This document shows positions 46,146 through 58,481 of a stretch of DNA of 64,000 nucleotides, piece by piece (positions within the stretch are counted from its first letter, which is position 1; every line of letters begins with the position of its first letter). This DNA comes from Aureimonas ureilytica (GTDB taxonomy: Bacteria; Pseudomonadota; Alphaproteobacteria; Rhizobiales; Rhizobiaceae). The stretch lies in assembly GCF_001475935.1 (NCBI RefSeq), contig NZ_LDQA01000001.1, positions 1 to 64,000 of the forward strand. Reading direction: 5' to 3'. The position numbers and the translations under genes were made by a program. The notes beneath the pieces were generated by a model. The model had not been told where the DNA came from, did no database searches, and saw only the letters and a program-made list of their open reading frames with translations.

Positions 46146-47327
46146 ATGTCTGTCCGACGCCTTGCGGAAGATGCCGTTCAACCCCAGAGCTTTGCGTTCT
46201 CGGATGAAAACGAACGGTGGGCTCTCGCAACTATCCAGAAATATCCGGAAGGCCGCCAGCAATCAGCGGTCATCCCGCTGCTGATGCGCGCTCAGGATCA
46301 GGAAGGCTGGGTGACCAAGGCGACGATCGAGCATGTCGCTGATCGCCTGCGCATGCCGATGATCCGCGTATTGGAAGTCGCCACCTTCTACACCCAGTTT
46401 CAGCTGAAGCCCGTCGGCACGCGCGCGCATGTTCAGGTCTGTGGAACGACGCCCTGTATGCTGCGCGGCGCGGAAGATCTGAAAGCTGTTTGTCGTAAGC
46501 ATATTCACCCGGAGCCGCTCCACACGAACGCGAGCGGTACGCTTTCGTGGGAAGAGGTGGAGTGCCTTGGCGCGTGCGTCAATGCGCCCATGGTGATGAT
46601 TTTCAAAGATACATACGAGGATCTGACGCCCGAGCGGCTCGAGCAGATCATCGATGCGTTCGAGACCGGTCAGGGTGGTCAGGTGAAGGTCGGTCCGCAG
46701 ATCGACCGCCATCTGTCCGTACCAGTCGGCGGATTGACCACTCTGAATTCGTTCGAAGACGAAACGGCGTCGGACTCAGTGGGTCCTGCGGACGATAACA
46801 CTTCGTCGGAAGGTGTCGCGTCGCCGTCTCAATCCGGACGAGTCGATACGCATGCAGCCGAGACGGACCCGAGCCTTCAGACACCGGGAAAAGCGCCTGC
46901 TGCGGCGTCTTCCTCGCCTAGCCAAGAGCACGAGAGTGACGGCGCGGCCGAAATTCGAGAGGAGTCGGCTGACGGGTCGACTGGCGGCACGCAGCGAGGC
47001 CCGACGGGACAGAAAGAGCGGGATGAGGCGGAGTTCGGTTCAGCCTCTGGCTCGACGTCGGGAAAGCCTCGTAGCGACGGACCTTTGAGTTCCAAAGGTG
47101 TGGCGGCGGAGGACGCGGTCGTTTCCGACGCTCAACGCGTCCCTGGAGACGCTGCGATGCCTGGCGTGACCAAGGCCGATCTGTCCAATCGCGCTGCATC
47201 GCCCTCCAACCGTTTGGAAGGCGAGCGTACCGAAACATCCGATGTCGCGCCCAATCCGACGAGTGATCGTGGGGCATCGGGCAGCGAAAATCGCAGTGTC
47301 CCTGACACTGGCGAAAGCAAGCGCTGA
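46146..47327 (+). CDS. nuoE: NADH-quinone oxidoreductase subunit E with long C-terminal tail
   Basis: NuoE is the 24-kDa subunit that holds cluster N1a. The first 200 residues match it, with the four ligands C99, C104, C140 and C144 (CGTTPC and CLGAC). Residues from about 203 to 393 form a low-complexity tail rich in S, D, E, G and P. It has no hydrophobic core and looks disordered. The total of 393 residues is well over the usual 160-200 for this subunit, though extended forms occur in Hyphomicrobiales. nuoF starts 17 bases after the stop. Confidence 0.95.
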   Translation: MSVRRLAEDAVQPQSFAFSDENERWALATIQKYPEGRQQSAVIPLLMRAQDQEGWVTKATIEHVADRLRMPMIRVLEVATFYTQFQLKPVGTRAHVQVCGTTPCMLRGAEDLKAVCRKHIHPEPLHTNASGTLSWEEVECLGACVNAPMVMIFKDTYEDLTPERLEQIIDAFETGQGGQVKVGPQIDRHLSVPVGGLTTLNSFEDETASDSVGPADDNTSSEGVASPSQSGRVDTHAAETDPSLQTPGKAPAAASSSPSQEHESDGAAEIREESADGSTGGTQRGPTGQKERDEAEFGSASGSTSGKPRSDGPLSSKGVAAEDAVVSDAQRVPGDAAMPGVTKADLSNRAASPSNRLEGERTETSDVAPNPTSDRGASGSENRSVPDTGESKR

Positions 47328-47344
47328 GAGGCGGAGAGGCGAAC

Positions 47345-48652
47345 ATGCTGCAAGATCAGGATCGCATCTTCACCAATATCTACGGCCTTCGCGACAAGAG
47401 CTTGAAGGGCGCGATGCGACGCGGCCATTTCGATGGCACGGACGAAATCATCGCCAAGGGTCGCGACTGGATCATCAACGAGATGAAGGCTTCCGGCCTT
47501 CGCGGACGTGGTGGTGCTGGATTCCCGACCGGTCTCAAATGGTCCTTCATGCCGAAAGAGGTCGGTGATCGGCCGCATTATCTCGTCGTGAATGCCGACG
47601 AGTCTGAGCCCGGTACGTGCAAGGACCGCGAAATCCTTCGTAACGACCCATTCACGCTCATTGAGGGCTGCATCATCGCGAGCTTCGCGATGGGGGCTCA
47701 CGCGGCTTACATCTATGTCCGTGGCGAGTACGTTCGTGAGCGCGAAGCCCTGCAGCGTGCGATCGATGAATGCTACGATGCTGGTCTGCTCGGTCGAGAT
47801 AACAAGTGCGGCTGGGATATGGACGTGTTTGTCCATCACGGTGCCGGCGCTTATATCTGCGGCGAAGAGACAGCTCTGCTCGAAAGCCTCGAAGGCAAGA
47901 AGGGCCAGCCGCGGCTGAAGCCTCCGTTCCCCGCCAATATGGGTCTCTACGGATGCCCAACCACCGTCAACAACGTTGAGTCTATCGCTGTTGCTCCGAC
48001 GATTCTGCGTCGGGGCGGTGCTTGGTTCGCGGGCTTCGGTCGCCCGAACAACACGGGCACTAAGCTGTTTTCCATTTCCGGCCACGTCAACCAGCCGTGC
48101 ACGGTCGAAGAGACGATGGGCATCTCGTTCCGCGAACTGATCGACCGCCATTGTGGTGGCGTTCGTGGGGGGTATGACAATCTGCTCGCGGTCATTCCCG
48201 GCGGTTCGTCTTGCCCACTCGTGCCAGGCGAGCAGATGGTTGATGCGCTCATGGACTTCGACGGCATGCGCGAAGTCAAGTCGTCCTTCGGGACCGCCGC
48301 CGTGATCGTCATGGACAAGTCGACGGACATTGTCCGCGCGATCGCTCGTCTTGCTTACTTCTACAAGCACGAGAGCTGCGGTCAGTGCACGCCCTGCCGC
48401 GAAGGTACGGGCTGGATGTGGCGCGTTATGGAGCGCATGGTGGTCGGCAACGCCCATAAGCGCGAAATCGATATGCTTCTCGACGTCACCAAGCAGGTCG
48501 AAGGTCATACGATCTGTGCGCTCGGCGATGCCGCGGCATGGCCGATTCAGGGGCTCGTTCGGCATTTCCGCCCTGAAATCGAGCGGCGGATCGACGAATT
48601 TTCACGCAACGCCGATAAGGATCGGCCCGCAGTCCTGCAGGCTGCGGAATAA
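47345..48652 (+). CDS. nuoF: NADH-quinone oxidoreductase subunit F
   Basis: This 435-residue subunit binds NADH, FMN and the [4Fe-4S] cluster N3. [18 protein letters not shown] (about residues 56-73) is the nucleotide and flavin region, and [16 protein letters not shown] (about 342-357) holds cluster cysteines, with a further one near residue 396 (HTICALGD). It lies between nuoE and nuoG as usual. Confidence 0.98.
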   Translation: MLQDQDRIFTNIYGLRDKSLKGAMRRGHFDGTDEIIAKGRDWIINEMKASGLRGRGGAGFPTGLKWSFMPKEVGDRPHYLVVNADESEPGTCKDREILRNDPFTLIEGCIIASFAMGAHAAYIYVRGEYVREREALQRAIDECYDAGLLGRDNKCGWDMDVFVHHGAGAYICGEETALLESLEGKKGQPRLKPPFPANMGLYGCPTTVNNVESIAVAPTILRRGGAWFAGFGRPNNTGTKLFSISGHVNQPCTVEETMGISFRELIDRHCGGVRGGYDNLLAVIPGGSSCPLVPGEQMVDALMDFDGMREVKSSFGTAAVIVMDKSTDIVRAIARLAYFYKHESCGQCTPCREGTGWMWRVMERMVVGNAHKREIDMLLDVTKQVEGHTICALGDAAAWPIQGLVRHFRPEIERRIDEFSRNADKDRPAVLQAAE

Positions 48653-48721
48653 TCGATCGACGCGAAGCGGGGCAGGGCGCCGGCAGAGCTGGAAACGGCC
48701 GCCGGAACTGAGAAAAGTCAG

Positions 48722-50797
48722 ATGGCAAAGATCAAAGTCGACGGAAACGAGATCGAAGTCCCGGATCACTACACGCTGCTTCAGGCGGCGGAGGAGGCTG
48801 GCGCTGAGGTTCCCCGCTTCTGCTTCCACGAGCGACTGTCGGTCGCCGGCAATTGTCGCATGTGCCTCGTTGAGGTGAAGGGCGGCCCGCCGAAGCCGGC
48901 GGCGTCTTGCGCCATGGGCGTTCGTGATCTTCGTCCCGGACCTAACGGCGAGGCGCCCGAAATCTTCACCAACACGCCGATGGTGAAGAAGGCGCGCGAA
49001 GGGGTGATGGAGTTCCTCCTCATCAACCATCCGCTCGACTGCCCCATCTGTGATCAGGGCGGCGAATGCGATCTGCAAGACCAGGCCATGGCCTTCGGTG
49101 TGGATTCGTCCCGCTACACCGAAAACAAGCGCGCCGTCGAAGACAAATATATCGGCCCCCTCGTCAAGACGATCATGACGCGCTGCATCCACTGCACGCG
49201 CTGCGTTCGCTTCACGACGGAAGTGGCCGGCATCTCGGAGTTGGGCTTGATCGGGCGCGGCGAAGACGCCGAGATCACGACCTATCTCGAGCAGGCGATG
49301 ACGTCCGAACTTCAGGGCAACGTGATCGATCTCTGCCCTGTCGGTGCGCTGACCTCTCGTCCCTACGCGTTCCAGGCCCGTCCTTGGGAACTGACCAAGA
49401 CGGAAACCGTAGACGTCATGGACGCCGTCGGCTCGGCCATCCGCGTAGACACGCGGGGACGCGAAGTCATGCGTATCCTGCCGCGTACCAATGAGCTTGT
49501 GAACGAAGAATGGATCTCGGATAAGACCCGCTTCGTTTGGGACGGTCTACGTACGCAGCGGCTTGATCGCCCCTACATTCGCCGGGATGGTCGTCTGCAG
49601 CCGGCGAGCTGGTCGGAGGCATTCGACACGATCAAGGCTCGCTTGTCATCGGTCGACGGTTCCCGGATTGGGGCAATTGCCGGTGATCTGGCCAATGTCG
49701 AAGAGATGTGGGCGCTGAAGCGTCTGATGGGTCTCCTCCGCTCGAACAATCTCGATTGCCGCCAGGATGGGTCCAAGATCGATCCGGCGGACGGGCGTGC
49801 TTCCTACCTCTTCAACACGACGATCGCGGGCATCGAGAACGCGGACGCGCTTCTGATCATCGGGGCCAATCCGCGGTTCGAAGCGCCTGTTCTGAACGCC
49901 CGCATCCGAAAGCGCTGGCGGCGCGGTGGTTTCCCGGTCGGCGTGATCGGCGAGCCGGTCGACCTGCGCTATGCCGTAACGCATCTGGGCGCCGGGCCGC
50001 AGACGCTGGGCGAAATCGAGACCGTCAATCGGGACTTCTACGAGGCTCTCCGCAAGGCCGAGCGTCCCATGATCATACTGGGGCAGGGACCGCTTGCTGG
50101 GGCGAATGGCGCGGACGTTCTGAGTTCGGTCGCGGCGCTGGCTCGCGAGATCGGAGCGGTAACCGAGGGCTGGAACGGCTTCAACATCCTCCACACCGCA
50201 GCCTCGCGTGTCGGTGGTTTGGACATCGGCTTCGTCCCGCAAGAGGGCGGCCTCGATGCCTCGCGCATCGTTTCAGGCGGCGTCGAGGTCGTATTCAATC
50301 TTGGCGCGGACGAGATCGAAATCGCTCCGGGCGCTTTCGTGATCTATATCGGAACGCATGGTGATCATGGCGCACATCGTGCGGACGTAATCCTGCCAGG
50401 CGCGGCCTACACCGAGAAGGCCGGGACCTACGTCAACACGGAAGGCCGCGTGCAGTCTGGGAGCCGCGCTTCGTTCCCACCGGGAGATGCCAAGGAAGAT
50501 TGGGCCATCCTGCGCGCCCTTTCGGCCGTGCTGAACAAGACGTTGCCGTTCGACTCGCTGGGTCAGCTCCGGGCAGACCTTTTCGCTCAGGTTCCCCACC
50601 TGTCGATCGAAGAACTGTCGAACGTCGATGCGGCGGCCATTACGACATTGGCAGATCGGGCAGGGCCGCTCAGCGGAGACGTTTTCCGTTCGCGGATTGG
50701 TGACTTCTATCTGACAAACCCCATCGCCCGAGCCTCGAAGGTGATGGCGGAGTGCTCTCGCCTCGCTCGCGGCGAGCAGCTTCAAGCGGCCGAGTAA
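48722..50797 (+). CDS. nuoG: NADH-quinone oxidoreductase subunit G
   Basis: This 691-residue subunit carries several iron-sulfur clusters. The 2Fe-2S motif is [16 protein letters not shown] (about residues 35-50). [18 protein letters not shown] (about 102-119) and [10 protein letters not shown] (about 157-166) supply the other clusters. The molybdopterin-oxidoreductase-like domain follows from about residue 220. The extra N7 cluster motif of some NuoG proteins is not evident. Confidence 0.98.
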   Translation: MAKIKVDGNEIEVPDHYTLLQAAEEAGAEVPRFCFHERLSVAGNCRMCLVEVKGGPPKPAASCAMGVRDLRPGPNGEAPEIFTNTPMVKKAREGVMEFLLINHPLDCPICDQGGECDLQDQAMAFGVDSSRYTENKRAVEDKYIGPLVKTIMTRCIHCTRCVRFTTEVAGISELGLIGRGEDAEITTYLEQAMTSELQGNVIDLCPVGALTSRPYAFQARPWELTKTETVDVMDAVGSAIRVDTRGREVMRILPRTNELVNEEWISDKTRFVWDGLRTQRLDRPYIRRDGRLQPASWSEAFDTIKARLSSVDGSRIGAIAGDLANVEEMWALKRLMGLLRSNNLDCRQDGSKIDPADGRASYLFNTTIAGIENADALLIIGANPRFEAPVLNARIRKRWRRGGFPVGVIGEPVDLRYAVTHLGAGPQTLGEIETVNRDFYEALRKAERPMIILGQGPLAGANGADVLSSVAALAREIGAVTEGWNGFNILHTAASRVGGLDIGFVPQEGGLDASRIVSGGVEVVFNLGADEIEIAPGAFVIYIGTHGDHGAHRADVILPGAAYTEKAGTYVNTEGRVQSGSRASFPPGDAKEDWAILRALSAVLNKTLPFDSLGQLRADLFAQVPHLSIEELSNVDAAAITTLADRAGPLSGDVFRSRIGDFYLTNPIARASKVMAECSRLARGEQLQAAE

Positions 50798-50811
50798 GGA
50801 AGACGAGACAC

Positions 50812-51858
50812 ATGGACATCTTCACGTCCTATATCTGGCCGGCGCTGGTGATCCTGGGGCAGAGCCTTCTCTTCCTCGTGGTCCTTCTGGTTCTGATCGC
50901 GTACATTCTGCTGGCTGACCGGAAGATCTGGGCGGCTGTCCAGATGCGGCGCGGGCCGAATGTGGTTGGGCCTTTCGGTCTGTTTCAATCCTTTGCCGAC
51001 CTGCTCAAATTCGTTCTGAAGGAGCCGGTCATCCCGGCTTCTTCCGATAAGGTGGTCTTCCTCGTCGCCCCCCTTGTGGCGGTCACCTTGGCTCTCGCGA
51101 CATTCGCCGTTGTTCCCATCGCCGACGGTTGGGTCATCGCGAATATCAATCTCGGTATCCTCTACATCTTCGCCATCTCCTCGCTCGAGGTCTACGGCGT
51201 GATCATGGGTGGCTGGGCTTCCAATTCGAAATACGCATTCCTCGGCGCCCTCCGCTCGGCGGCGCAGATGGTTTCGTACGAAGTCTCGATCGGTTTCGTG
51301 ATCGTGACGGTTTTGCTCTGCGTGGGTTCGCTGAACCTCACGGACATCGTGATCTCCCAGAACGATGGCTTGGGGACGATGTTGGGATTGCCTTCCAGCT
51401 TCTTGGACTGGCACTGGCTGTCGCTCTTCCCGATGTTCGTGATCTTTTTCATTTCGGCTCTTGCTGAAACCAACAGACCGCCGTTTGACCTTCCCGAGGC
51501 GGAGTCCGAACTCGTGGCCGGCTTCATGGTCGAGTATGGTTCGACACCTTACATGATGTTCATGCTCGGCGAGTATGCTGCCATCACCCTGATGTGCTCG
51601 CTCATGACGATCCTGTTCCTTGGGGGATGGCTGCCGCCATTGGCCTTCGCGCCTTTCACTTGGGTTCCGGGCGTCATTTGGTTCCTGATCAAGGTCACAT
51701 TCTGCTTCTTCCTGTTCGCGATGGTGAAGGCTTTCGTTCCCCGCTACCGCTACGATCAGTTGATGCGACTGGGCTGGAAGGTCTTCCTTCCGATCTCGCT
51801 GGCCATGGTGGTGATCGTCGCCTTCGTTCTTCAGTTGACCGGTTGGGCTCAGGCCTGA
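50812..51858 (+). CDS. nuoH: NADH-quinone oxidoreductase subunit H
   Basis: This 348-residue membrane subunit links the quinone site to the proton-pumping arm. About eight membrane helices can be traced; the conserved loops are [22 protein letters not shown] (cited in part) near residue 35 and [23 protein letters not shown] near residue 215. The ATG at 50812 is preceded by AAGGAAG. Confidence 0.98.
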   Translation: MDIFTSYIWPALVILGQSLLFLVVLLVLIAYILLADRKIWAAVQMRRGPNVVGPFGLFQSFADLLKFVLKEPVIPASSDKVVFLVAPLVAVTLALATFAVVPIADGWVIANINLGILYIFAISSLEVYGVIMGGWASNSKYAFLGALRSAAQMVSYEVSIGFVIVTVLLCVGSLNLTDIVISQNDGLGTMLGLPSSFLDWHWLSLFPMFVIFFISALAETNRPPFDLPEAESELVAGFMVEYGSTPYMMFMLGEYAAITLMCSLMTILFLGGWLPPLAFAPFTWVPGVIWFLIKVTFCFFLFAMVKAFVPRYRYDQLMRLGWKVFLPISLAMVVIVAFVLQLTGWAQA

Positions 51859-51859
51859 T

Positions 51860-51902
51860 CTTGCGCGGGCGGCGTCGTAGCCGCCTCGCCATCATGCGCA
51901 AG
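51860..51902 (+). other. Nested hairpins between nuoH and nuoI
   Basis: The outer stem CTTGCGC/GCGCAAG (51860-51902) encloses GGCGGC-GTCGTA-GCCGCC (51868-51885). There is no U-run, so it is more likely a processing or stability element than a terminator. Confidence 0.4.
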
Positions 51903-51967
51903 GCCCGCACGGCGCAGGGGTGAGGGCCGGCCCCATTTCTCTCCGAATCCCGGAGGCAAGGTTTAAG

Positions 51968-52459
51968 ATGAGCGCTCTGACGCAGACTATCCGATCGCTG
52001 TTCCTGCTGGAGTTCCTGGCGGCTTTCCGTCTTTCGATGCGCTATTTTTTCGCGCCGAAATCGACCGTGAACTATCCTTTCGAGAAGGGGCCTGTGAGTC
52101 CGCGCTTCCGCGGTGAGCATGCGCTGCGTCGGTATCCGAATGGGCAGGAACGCTGCATCGCCTGCAAACTCTGCGAGGCGATCTGCCCTGCGCAGGCCAT
52201 CACAATCGAAGCCGGACCGCGCCGAAACGACGGAACACGTCGAACGGTTCGATATGACATCGATATGGTGAAGTGCATCTACTGCGGCTTCTGCCAGGAA
52301 GCCTGCCCCGTCGACGCGATCGTTGAAGGTCCGAATTTCGAGTTTTCGACCGAGACACGTGAAGAGCTCTACTACGACAAGGAAAAGCTGCTCGCGAACG
52401 GCGATCGCTGGGAACGCGAGATCGCTCGCAATATCGCTCTCGATGCGCCGTACCGTTAA
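51968..52459 (+). CDS. nuoI: NADH-quinone oxidoreductase subunit I
   Basis: This 163-residue ferredoxin-like subunit carries clusters N6a and N6b. Its two CxxCxxCxxxCP motifs are [12 protein letters not shown] (about residues 64-75) and [12 protein letters not shown] (about 103-114). The N-terminus [17 protein letters not shown] anchors it to the membrane arm. Confidence 0.98.
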   Translation: MSALTQTIRSLFLLEFLAAFRLSMRYFFAPKSTVNYPFEKGPVSPRFRGEHALRRYPNGQERCIACKLCEAICPAQAITIEAGPRRNDGTRRTVRYDIDMVKCIYCGFCQEACPVDAIVEGPNFEFSTETREELYYDKEKLLANGDRWEREIARNIALDAPYR

Positions 52460-52568
52460 TCGTTAGAGGTTGTCGCCCGCGACATCCGGGGATCCAACCG
52501 AGGCGGCGAGGGACGTTTACGATCCTCGTCCGCCGTTGAACCGCACCTTTTTGGGGGAGCCCGCCACG

Positions 52569-53183
52569 ATGGGCCTACAGTCGTTTTTCTTCTATCTCTT
52601 CGCCATCGTCAGCGTCGGTTCGGCGCTCATGGTCGTTGTTTCCCGAAATCCGGTTCACTCGGTCCTGTTTCTCATTCTCACCTTCGTGGCCTCCGCTGGT
52701 CTGTTCCTTCTGACCGGGGCGGAGTTTCTCGCGCTGATCCTGATCGTCGTTTATGTCGGCGCCGTCGCGATCCTCTTCCTGTTCGTCGTGATGATGCTGG
52801 ATTTGGACTTTGGGCGAATGAAGCAGGGCGCGCTGAAATACGCGCCGATTGGTGCGATCATCGGGCTTGTTCTACTGGCGCAGCTGATCATCGCAGTCTC
52901 GGGTGGTTACTTCCAGCCCACGCCAAGCGCCGGAACGGTGCTTCCGACGCCTCCGCTCGAGACCATGTCGAACATCGAAGCCATCGGGCAGGTGCTCTAC
53001 ACGCGCTACGTCTTCTTCTTCCAGATGGCCGGTCTGGTTCTGTTTGTGGCCATGGTCGGTGCGATCGTCCTGACGCTGCGCCATAAGCCTGGCCTTAAGC
53101 GCCAATCCATCCCTCAGCAGGTCGCTCGCAATCCGGCGACGTCCATCGAGGTCGTCAAGGTCGAAACCGGTCGCGGTATCTGA
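52569..53183 (+). CDS. nuoJ: NADH-quinone oxidoreductase subunit J
   Basis: This 204-residue membrane subunit has about five helices. The pi-bulge helix region is [19 protein letters not shown] (about residues 61-79). The ATG at 52569 lies close before the first helix, and GGGGAG lies a few bases upstream. nuoK follows after 23 bases. Confidence 0.97.
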   Translation: MGLQSFFFYLFAIVSVGSALMVVVSRNPVHSVLFLILTFVASAGLFLLTGAEFLALILIVVYVGAVAILFLFVVMMLDLDFGRMKQGALKYAPIGAIIGLVLLAQLIIAVSGGYFQPTPSAGTVLPTPPLETMSNIEAIGQVLYTRYVFFFQMAGLVLFVAMVGAIVLTLRHKPGLKRQSIPQQVARNPATSIEVVKVETGRGI

Positions 53184-53206
53184 GCGGGCTCCAAGGAATA
53201 GACATC

Positions 53207-53515
53207 ATGGCCGTTGGTCTAGGACATTACCTTACGGTTGCCGCCATCCTGTTTGTGATCGGCGTCTTCGGCATCTTCATGAACCGGAAGAATATCATCA
53301 CGATCCTCATGTCGGTCGAGCTGATCCTCCTTTCGGTGAATCTTAACCTCGTCGCGTTCTCAGGTTTCCTGAACGACCTCGCAGGCCAGATTTTCGCTTT
53401 GTTCATTCTGACCGTCGCAGCTGCTGAAGCGGCGATCGGTCTCGCAATTCTGGTCGTCTTCTTCCGCAACCGCGGCTCCATCGCGGTCGAAGACGTCAAT
53501 ACGATGAAAGGCTGA
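53207..53515 (+). CDS. nuoK: NADH-quinone oxidoreductase subunit K
   Basis: This 102-residue antiporter-like subunit has three membrane helices. The conserved glutamates are in [19 protein letters not shown] (about residues 35-53) and [12 protein letters not shown] near residue 71. Length and motifs match the family exactly. Confidence 0.98.
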   Translation: MAVGLGHYLTVAAILFVIGVFGIFMNRKNIITILMSVELILLSVNLNLVAFSGFLNDLAGQIFALFILTVAAAEAAIGLAILVVFFRNRGSIAVEDVNTMKG

Positions 53516-53523
53516 AGGCGAGG

Positions 53524-55500
53524 ATGTATACCCTCATCGTTCTACTCCCGCTAATCGGCTTTCTGGTCGCGGGCCTCGCCGGCCCGACGATCGGACACAA
53601 GGCGTCTGAGTACGCCACGACCGGCCTGCTTGTTCTGGCCGCAATCCTCTCCTGGATTGCGTTCATCTCGTTCGGATTCGGAAACGGCGAAACACTGCAT
53701 GTTAACGTTCTGCACTGGATGCAGGCCGGTGCTCTGGATGTTTCCTGGGCTCTGCGCATCGATCGCCTGACCTTGGTCATGTTGGTCGTGGTGAACACGG
53801 TCTCCTCGCTCGTGCATATATACTCGATCGGGTACATGCATCACGACGAGTCGCGATCGCGGTTCTTCGCCTATCTGTCGCTCTTTACGTTCGCCATGTT
53901 GACGCTGGTGACGGCGGACAACCTCGTCCAGATGTTCTTCGGCTGGGAAGGCGTGGGTCTCGCCTCGTACTTGCTGATCGGCTTCTGGTACAAGAAGCCG
54001 TCCGCGAATGCGGCCGCGATGAAGGCGTTCGTCGTCAACCGCGTGGGCGATTTCGGCTTCCTGCTCGGCATTTTCGGTCTGTTCGTCGTGTTCGGCTCGG
54101 TCAGCTTCGAGACCATCTTCGCCGGCGCGCGACAGCTGGGCGAGAGCCTGGCCGGGGAGGCGGCAGGTAACGGAGAGGCCGTTCTGCACTTTGCCGGATA
54201 TTCGCTCGGTGCCGCCGGCGCGATGACCGCCATTTGTTTGCTTCTCTTCATGGGCGCTATGGGTAAATCCGCCCAGATCGGCCTGCACACGTGGTTGCCC
54301 GATGCTATGGAAGGCCCGACCCCAGTGTCGGCTCTGATCCATGCGGCCACGATGGTGACGGCGGGCGTCTTCATGCTGGCACGCATGTCGCCCGTTTTCG
54401 AACTCAGCCACTCCGCGCTGACCTTCGTCACGTTCATTGGCGCGACGACGGCCTTTTTCGCGGCGACGATCGGTCTCGTTCAGAACGACATCAAGCGCGT
54501 CATCGCTTATTCGACCTGTTCGCAGCTCGGCTACATGTTCGTGGCACTGGGTGTCGGCGCTTATGGCGCGGCCGTCTTTCATCTCTTTACCCACGCGTTC
54601 TTCAAGGCGCTCCTGTTCCTCGGTGCCGGTTCGGTGATCCATGCCGTGTCGGACGAGCAGGATATGCGCCGTATGGGTGGCCTGCGTCGTCACATTCCCA
54701 TGACATACTGGATGATGATCGTCGGAACGCTCGCGCTGACGGGCTTCCCGTTCACGGCTGGCTACTATTCGAAGGACGCGATCATCGAGAGCGCGTTCGT
54801 GGGTGAGAACGCCTTCGCCATGTACGGTTACATCATGACCGTCATCGCGGCGCTGCTGACGAGCTTCTATTCCTGGCGTCTCATCTTCATGACGTTCCAC
54901 GGCAAGCCTCGCGCATCGCATGAGGTCATGCACCATATCCACGAGTCGCCCCCGGTCATGCTGGTGCCTCTCTATGTCCTGGCGGCTGGGGCGCTGCTGG
55001 CGGGTATCGTTTTCTACCCGTTCTTCCTTGGCGAAGGATACGAAAGCTTCTGGCATACGGCGATCTTCACGGGACCGGAGAACCACGTGCTTCACGAAGC
55101 ACACCACGTCTCCGCTCTGGTGGCCTACTCGCCGACCATCGCCATGGTGATCGGGTTCGTGCTGGCCTACATCATGTATATCCGCTCTCCGGAGAAGGCG
55201 TCTCAACTCGCGGCCCGCAATCCGGGCCTCTACAAGTTCCTGCTCAACAAGTGGTATTTCGACGAGCTTTACGACTTCATCTTCGTTCAGAATGCAAAGC
55301 GCCTTGGGCGGTTCCTATGGAAGACCGGTGATACGAAGGTCATCGACGGTCTTGGCCCGAATGCCATTTCGGCCCGCGTCCTCGATGTGACCAGCCGCGT
55401 CGTCCAGATGCAGACGGGTTATCTTTATCACTACGCCTTCGCCATGTTGATCGGCGTCGCGGCGCTCGTCACCTTCATGATGTTCCGGGGAACCATCTGA
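53524..55500 (+). CDS. nuoL: NADH-quinone oxidoreductase subunit L
   Basis: This 658-residue Mrp-antiporter-like subunit pumps protons at the distal end of the membrane arm. About 16 helices can be traced, with [19 protein letters not shown] (about residues 139-157) and [24 protein letters not shown] (cited in part, near residue 256) as signatures. A long C-terminal lateral helix precedes the last membrane segment. Its stop overlaps the nuoM start. Confidence 0.98.
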   Translation: MYTLIVLLPLIGFLVAGLAGPTIGHKASEYATTGLLVLAAILSWIAFISFGFGNGETLHVNVLHWMQAGALDVSWALRIDRLTLVMLVVVNTVSSLVHIYSIGYMHHDESRSRFFAYLSLFTFAMLTLVTADNLVQMFFGWEGVGLASYLLIGFWYKKPSANAAAMKAFVVNRVGDFGFLLGIFGLFVVFGSVSFETIFAGARQLGESLAGEAAGNGEAVLHFAGYSLGAAGAMTAICLLLFMGAMGKSAQIGLHTWLPDAMEGPTPVSALIHAATMVTAGVFMLARMSPVFELSHSALTFVTFIGATTAFFAATIGLVQNDIKRVIAYSTCSQLGYMFVALGVGAYGAAVFHLFTHAFFKALLFLGAGSVIHAVSDEQDMRRMGGLRRHIPMTYWMMIVGTLALTGFPFTAGYYSKDAIIESAFVGENAFAMYGYIMTVIAALLTSFYSWRLIFMTFHGKPRASHEVMHHIHESPPVMLVPLYVLAAGALLAGIVFYPFFLGEGYESFWHTAIFTGPENHVLHEAHHVSALVAYSPTIAMVIGFVLAYIMYIRSPEKASQLAARNPGLYKFLLNKWYFDELYDFIFVQNAKRLGRFLWKTGDTKVIDGLGPNAISARVLDVTSRVVQMQTGYLYHYAFAMLIGVAALVTFMMFRGTI

Positions 55501-57008
55501 TGTCCGGTTGGCCGATCTTATCGACCGTCACGTTTCTCCCACTCGTCGGCGTTCTGATCATCCTCTTCACGCGCGACGACAGCGAGCTCGCGCGCCGAAA
55601 CATCCGCAACGTCGCTCTCTTGGTGACGATCTTCAATTTCCTTCTATCGCTTCTCATCTGGGTCGGCTTCGACAAGAGCAGTGCCGGCTTCCAGATGGTG
55701 GAGCGCGTCGAGTGGCTGGAAGGCGGCATCTCCTATCATATGGGCGTGGACGGTATTTCCATGCTCTTCGTCATCCTGACGACCTTCCTGCTGCCGATCT
55801 GCATCCTGGCCAGCCGGGATTCCGTCACCGTCCGGGTGAAGGAATATATGATGGCCTTTCTGGTGCTGGAGACGCTGGTGATCGGCGTGTTCTGCGCGCT
55901 GGATATCGTTCTCTTCTACCTCTTCTTCGAAGGCTCCCTGATCCCGATGTTCCTCATCATCGGCGTGTGGGGTGGCAAGCGTCGCGTCTACGCGTCCTAC
56001 AAGTTCTTCCTCTATACGTTCCTCGGCTCGGTCTTCATGCTCGTCGCCATCATGGCGATGTATTGGACGAGCGGTACGACATCCATCCCTGAACTTCTCG
56101 CCTATCAATTCCCAGCCGGGATGCAGAACTGGCTCTGGTTCGCCTTCTTCGCGTCCTTCGCTGTCAAGATGCCGATGTGGCCTGTTCACACTTGGCTTCC
56201 CGACGCTCACGTCGAGGCGCCGACGGCGGGTTCGGTGATCCTGGCCGGCATCCTTCTGAAACTCGGCGGCTACGGATTCCTGCGCTTCTCGCTGCCGATG
56301 TTTCCGCTGGCGTCGGCGGAATTCGCTCCGCTCGTCTACACACTCTCCGTCGTTGCCATCATCTACACCTCGCTGGTGGCGCTCATGCAGGACGACATCA
56401 AGAAGCTGATCGCTTACTCATCCGTCGCTCACATGGGCTTCGTCACCATGGGCATCTTCGCCGCGAACGAACAGGGTGTGCAGGGCGCGATCTTCCAGAT
56501 GCTGTCGCACGGACTGATTTCCGGCGCTTTGTTCCTTTGCGTCGGCGTGGTTTACGACCGGATGCATACCCGCGATATCTCGGCCTATGGTGGCTTGGTC
56601 AACCGAATGCCAGCCTATGCCGCGATGATGCTTCTCTTCACGATGGGCAATGTCGGTCTTCCGGGCACCAGCGGCTTCGTGGGCGAGTTCCTGACCTTGA
56701 TGGGCGTGTTTCGCGTCAACTCCTGGGTCTCGATCTTCGCGGCGACGGGCGTCATCTTGTCCGCAGCCTATGCATTGTGGCTCTACCGCCGCGTGATCCT
56801 CGGCAGCCTCGATAAGGAGAATCTGAAGGCGATCCTCGATCTGACGCCGCGAGAAAAGGTTCTTCTCTATCCGCTAGCTGTTCTGACGGTCTTCTTCGGC
56901 GTCTATCCGATGCCGGTCTTCAATGTGACCTCGGCGTCCGTCGAGCATCTCCTGGGCGGCTATACCGCTGCGCTGCAAGCTGCGGCCAGCGTCGCCTCCC
57001 TGCATTAA
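55500..57008 (+). CDS. nuoM: NADH-quinone oxidoreductase subunit M
   Basis: This 502-residue antiporter-like proton-pumping subunit has about 14 helices. Signatures are [18 protein letters not shown] (about residues 142-159) and [26 protein letters not shown] (cited in part, near 220), with [13 protein letters not shown] near residue 304. Its ATG overlaps the nuoL stop by one base, so the two are coupled. Confidence 0.98.
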   Translation: MSGWPILSTVTFLPLVGVLIILFTRDDSELARRNIRNVALLVTIFNFLLSLLIWVGFDKSSAGFQMVERVEWLEGGISYHMGVDGISMLFVILTTFLLPICILASRDSVTVRVKEYMMAFLVLETLVIGVFCALDIVLFYLFFEGSLIPMFLIIGVWGGKRRVYASYKFFLYTFLGSVFMLVAIMAMYWTSGTTSIPELLAYQFPAGMQNWLWFAFFASFAVKMPMWPVHTWLPDAHVEAPTAGSVILAGILLKLGGYGFLRFSLPMFPLASAEFAPLVYTLSVVAIIYTSLVALMQDDIKKLIAYSSVAHMGFVTMGIFAANEQGVQGAIFQMLSHGLISGALFLCVGVVYDRMHTRDISAYGGLVNRMPAYAAMMLLFTMGNVGLPGTSGFVGEFLTLMGVFRVNSWVSIFAATGVILSAAYALWLYRRVILGSLDKENLKAILDLTPREKVLLYPLAVLTVFFGVYPMPVFNVTSASVEHLLGGYTAALQAAASVASLH

Positions 57009-57029
57009 CCGACTGGGGCTACACAGATC

Positions 57030-58478
57030 ATGTTCTCCCAATTCGTGGCGCAAAGCCTCCCTATCGTCGGTCCTGAACTGATCCTGTCGGTCGGGGCGAT
57101 GCTCCTTCTGATGATCGGCACGTTTCAAGGCGAGCGCAGCGGCGGTTTCGTCATGTCGCTGGCCGTCGGTCTGCTCGTCTTCGCGGCCGGATGGCTCTGT
57201 TTCGTCACGCCGAACGGCGTGGCGTTCGGCGGGTCCATGATTCTCGATCCGTTCGCTCGCTTCATGAAGGTGCTGGTGCTGATCGCATCCGCTGCCGCTC
57301 TTCTCATGTCGAACGCCTTCGCGAAGCGAGAGCGTTTCGACAAGTTCGAGTTTCCCGTCCTGATCGTGCTATGCACCGTCGGTATGCTGGTAATGGTATC
57401 GGCGGGAGATCTGATCGCGCTTTATATGGGCTTGGAGCTCCAGTCTCTGGCCATCTACGTCATTGCGGCGATCGCTCGTGACCACATCAAGTCGACGGAA
57501 GCCGGCCTGAAGTACTTCGTTCTCGGCGCACTTTCGTCGGGCATGCTGCTTTACGGCGCCTCGTTGGTCTATGGTTTCACAGGCCAGATTGGCTTTCACG
57601 AGATCGCGCTCGCCGTCGCGTCTCAAGAAACTCGTTCGACCGGTTTGCTGATTGGTCTGGTTTTCGTTCTGGCGGGCCTGGCATTCAAGATTTCGGCCGT
57701 ACCGTTCCATATGTGGACGCCTGACGTGTATGAGGGCGCACCCACGCCGGTCACGGCTCTTTTGGCCGGCGCGCCGAAGGTCGCGGCAGTGGCCTTGCTG
57801 ACCCGCCTCACGGTTCAAGGCTTCGGCCCTATGACGGCGGATTGGCAGCAGGTTATCATTTTTATCTCGATCGCTTCGATGCTGCTGGGCTCCTTCGCGG
57901 CGATCGGCCAGCGCAACATCAAGCGCCTGATGGCCTATTCCTCCATCGGCCACATGGGGTACGTTCTTGTCGGCCTTGCCGCAGGCAATGAGGCGGGCGT
58001 GCGCGGTGTCCTGATCTACATGGCGACTTATGTTGCTATGACGCTCGGTACGTTCGCTGTGATCCTGTCGATGCGTCGCCGCGACGAGATGATCGAAGAC
58101 GTGTACGAGCTCGCCGGCTTGTCCCGCAGCAATCCGATCCTGGCTCTAGCTCTGACGACGCTGATGCTGTCGCTGGCAGGTCTGCCGCCGCTTCTCGGCT
58201 TCTGGGGCAAGTACTACGTCTTCGTCGCCGCTGTCGGCGCGGGACTGGTGCCCTTGGCAGTGATCGGCGTCGTCGCCTCGACGGTCGGCCTGTTCTACTA
58301 CCTCCGCGTCGTGAAGGTCATGTGGTTCGACGAGCCTGTTGGTGGTTTCGAGCCCATGGGTACCGAACTGAAGATCGTTCTGGGTGCTGCAACCCTGTTT
58401 GTCTTCCCGGCTTACATTTTCGTGGCAGGGCCGATGTTCGCTGCCGCCGCCAACGCAGCGCGCGGCTTCTTCCTCTGA
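57030..58478 (+). CDS. nuoN: NADH-quinone oxidoreductase subunit N
   Basis: This 482-residue third antiporter-like subunit closes the operon. About 14 helices can be traced. Signatures are [18 protein letters not shown] (about residues 130-147), [20 protein letters not shown] near residue 226, and [14 protein letters not shown] near residue 299. birA follows three bases later, so the two are likely co-transcribed. Confidence 0.98.
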   Translation: MFSQFVAQSLPIVGPELILSVGAMLLLMIGTFQGERSGGFVMSLAVGLLVFAAGWLCFVTPNGVAFGGSMILDPFARFMKVLVLIASAAALLMSNAFAKRERFDKFEFPVLIVLCTVGMLVMVSAGDLIALYMGLELQSLAIYVIAAIARDHIKSTEAGLKYFVLGALSSGMLLYGASLVYGFTGQIGFHEIALAVASQETRSTGLLIGLVFVLAGLAFKISAVPFHMWTPDVYEGAPTPVTALLAGAPKVAAVALLTRLTVQGFGPMTADWQQVIIFISIASMLLGSFAAIGQRNIKRLMAYSSIGHMGYVLVGLAAGNEAGVRGVLIYMATYVAMTLGTFAVILSMRRRDEMIEDVYELAGLSRSNPILALALTTLMLSLAGLPPLLGFWGKYYVFVAAVGAGLVPLAVIGVVASTVGLFYYLRVVKVMWFDEPVGGFEPMGTELKIVLGAATLFVFPAYIFVAGPMFAAAANAARGFFL

Positions 58479-58481
58479 TCA

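Noticed and set aside
53551-55206. 551-codon minus-strand open frame opposite nuoL
   Set aside because: Shadow frame; histidine- and arginine-rich product typical of antisense translation of a membrane protein.
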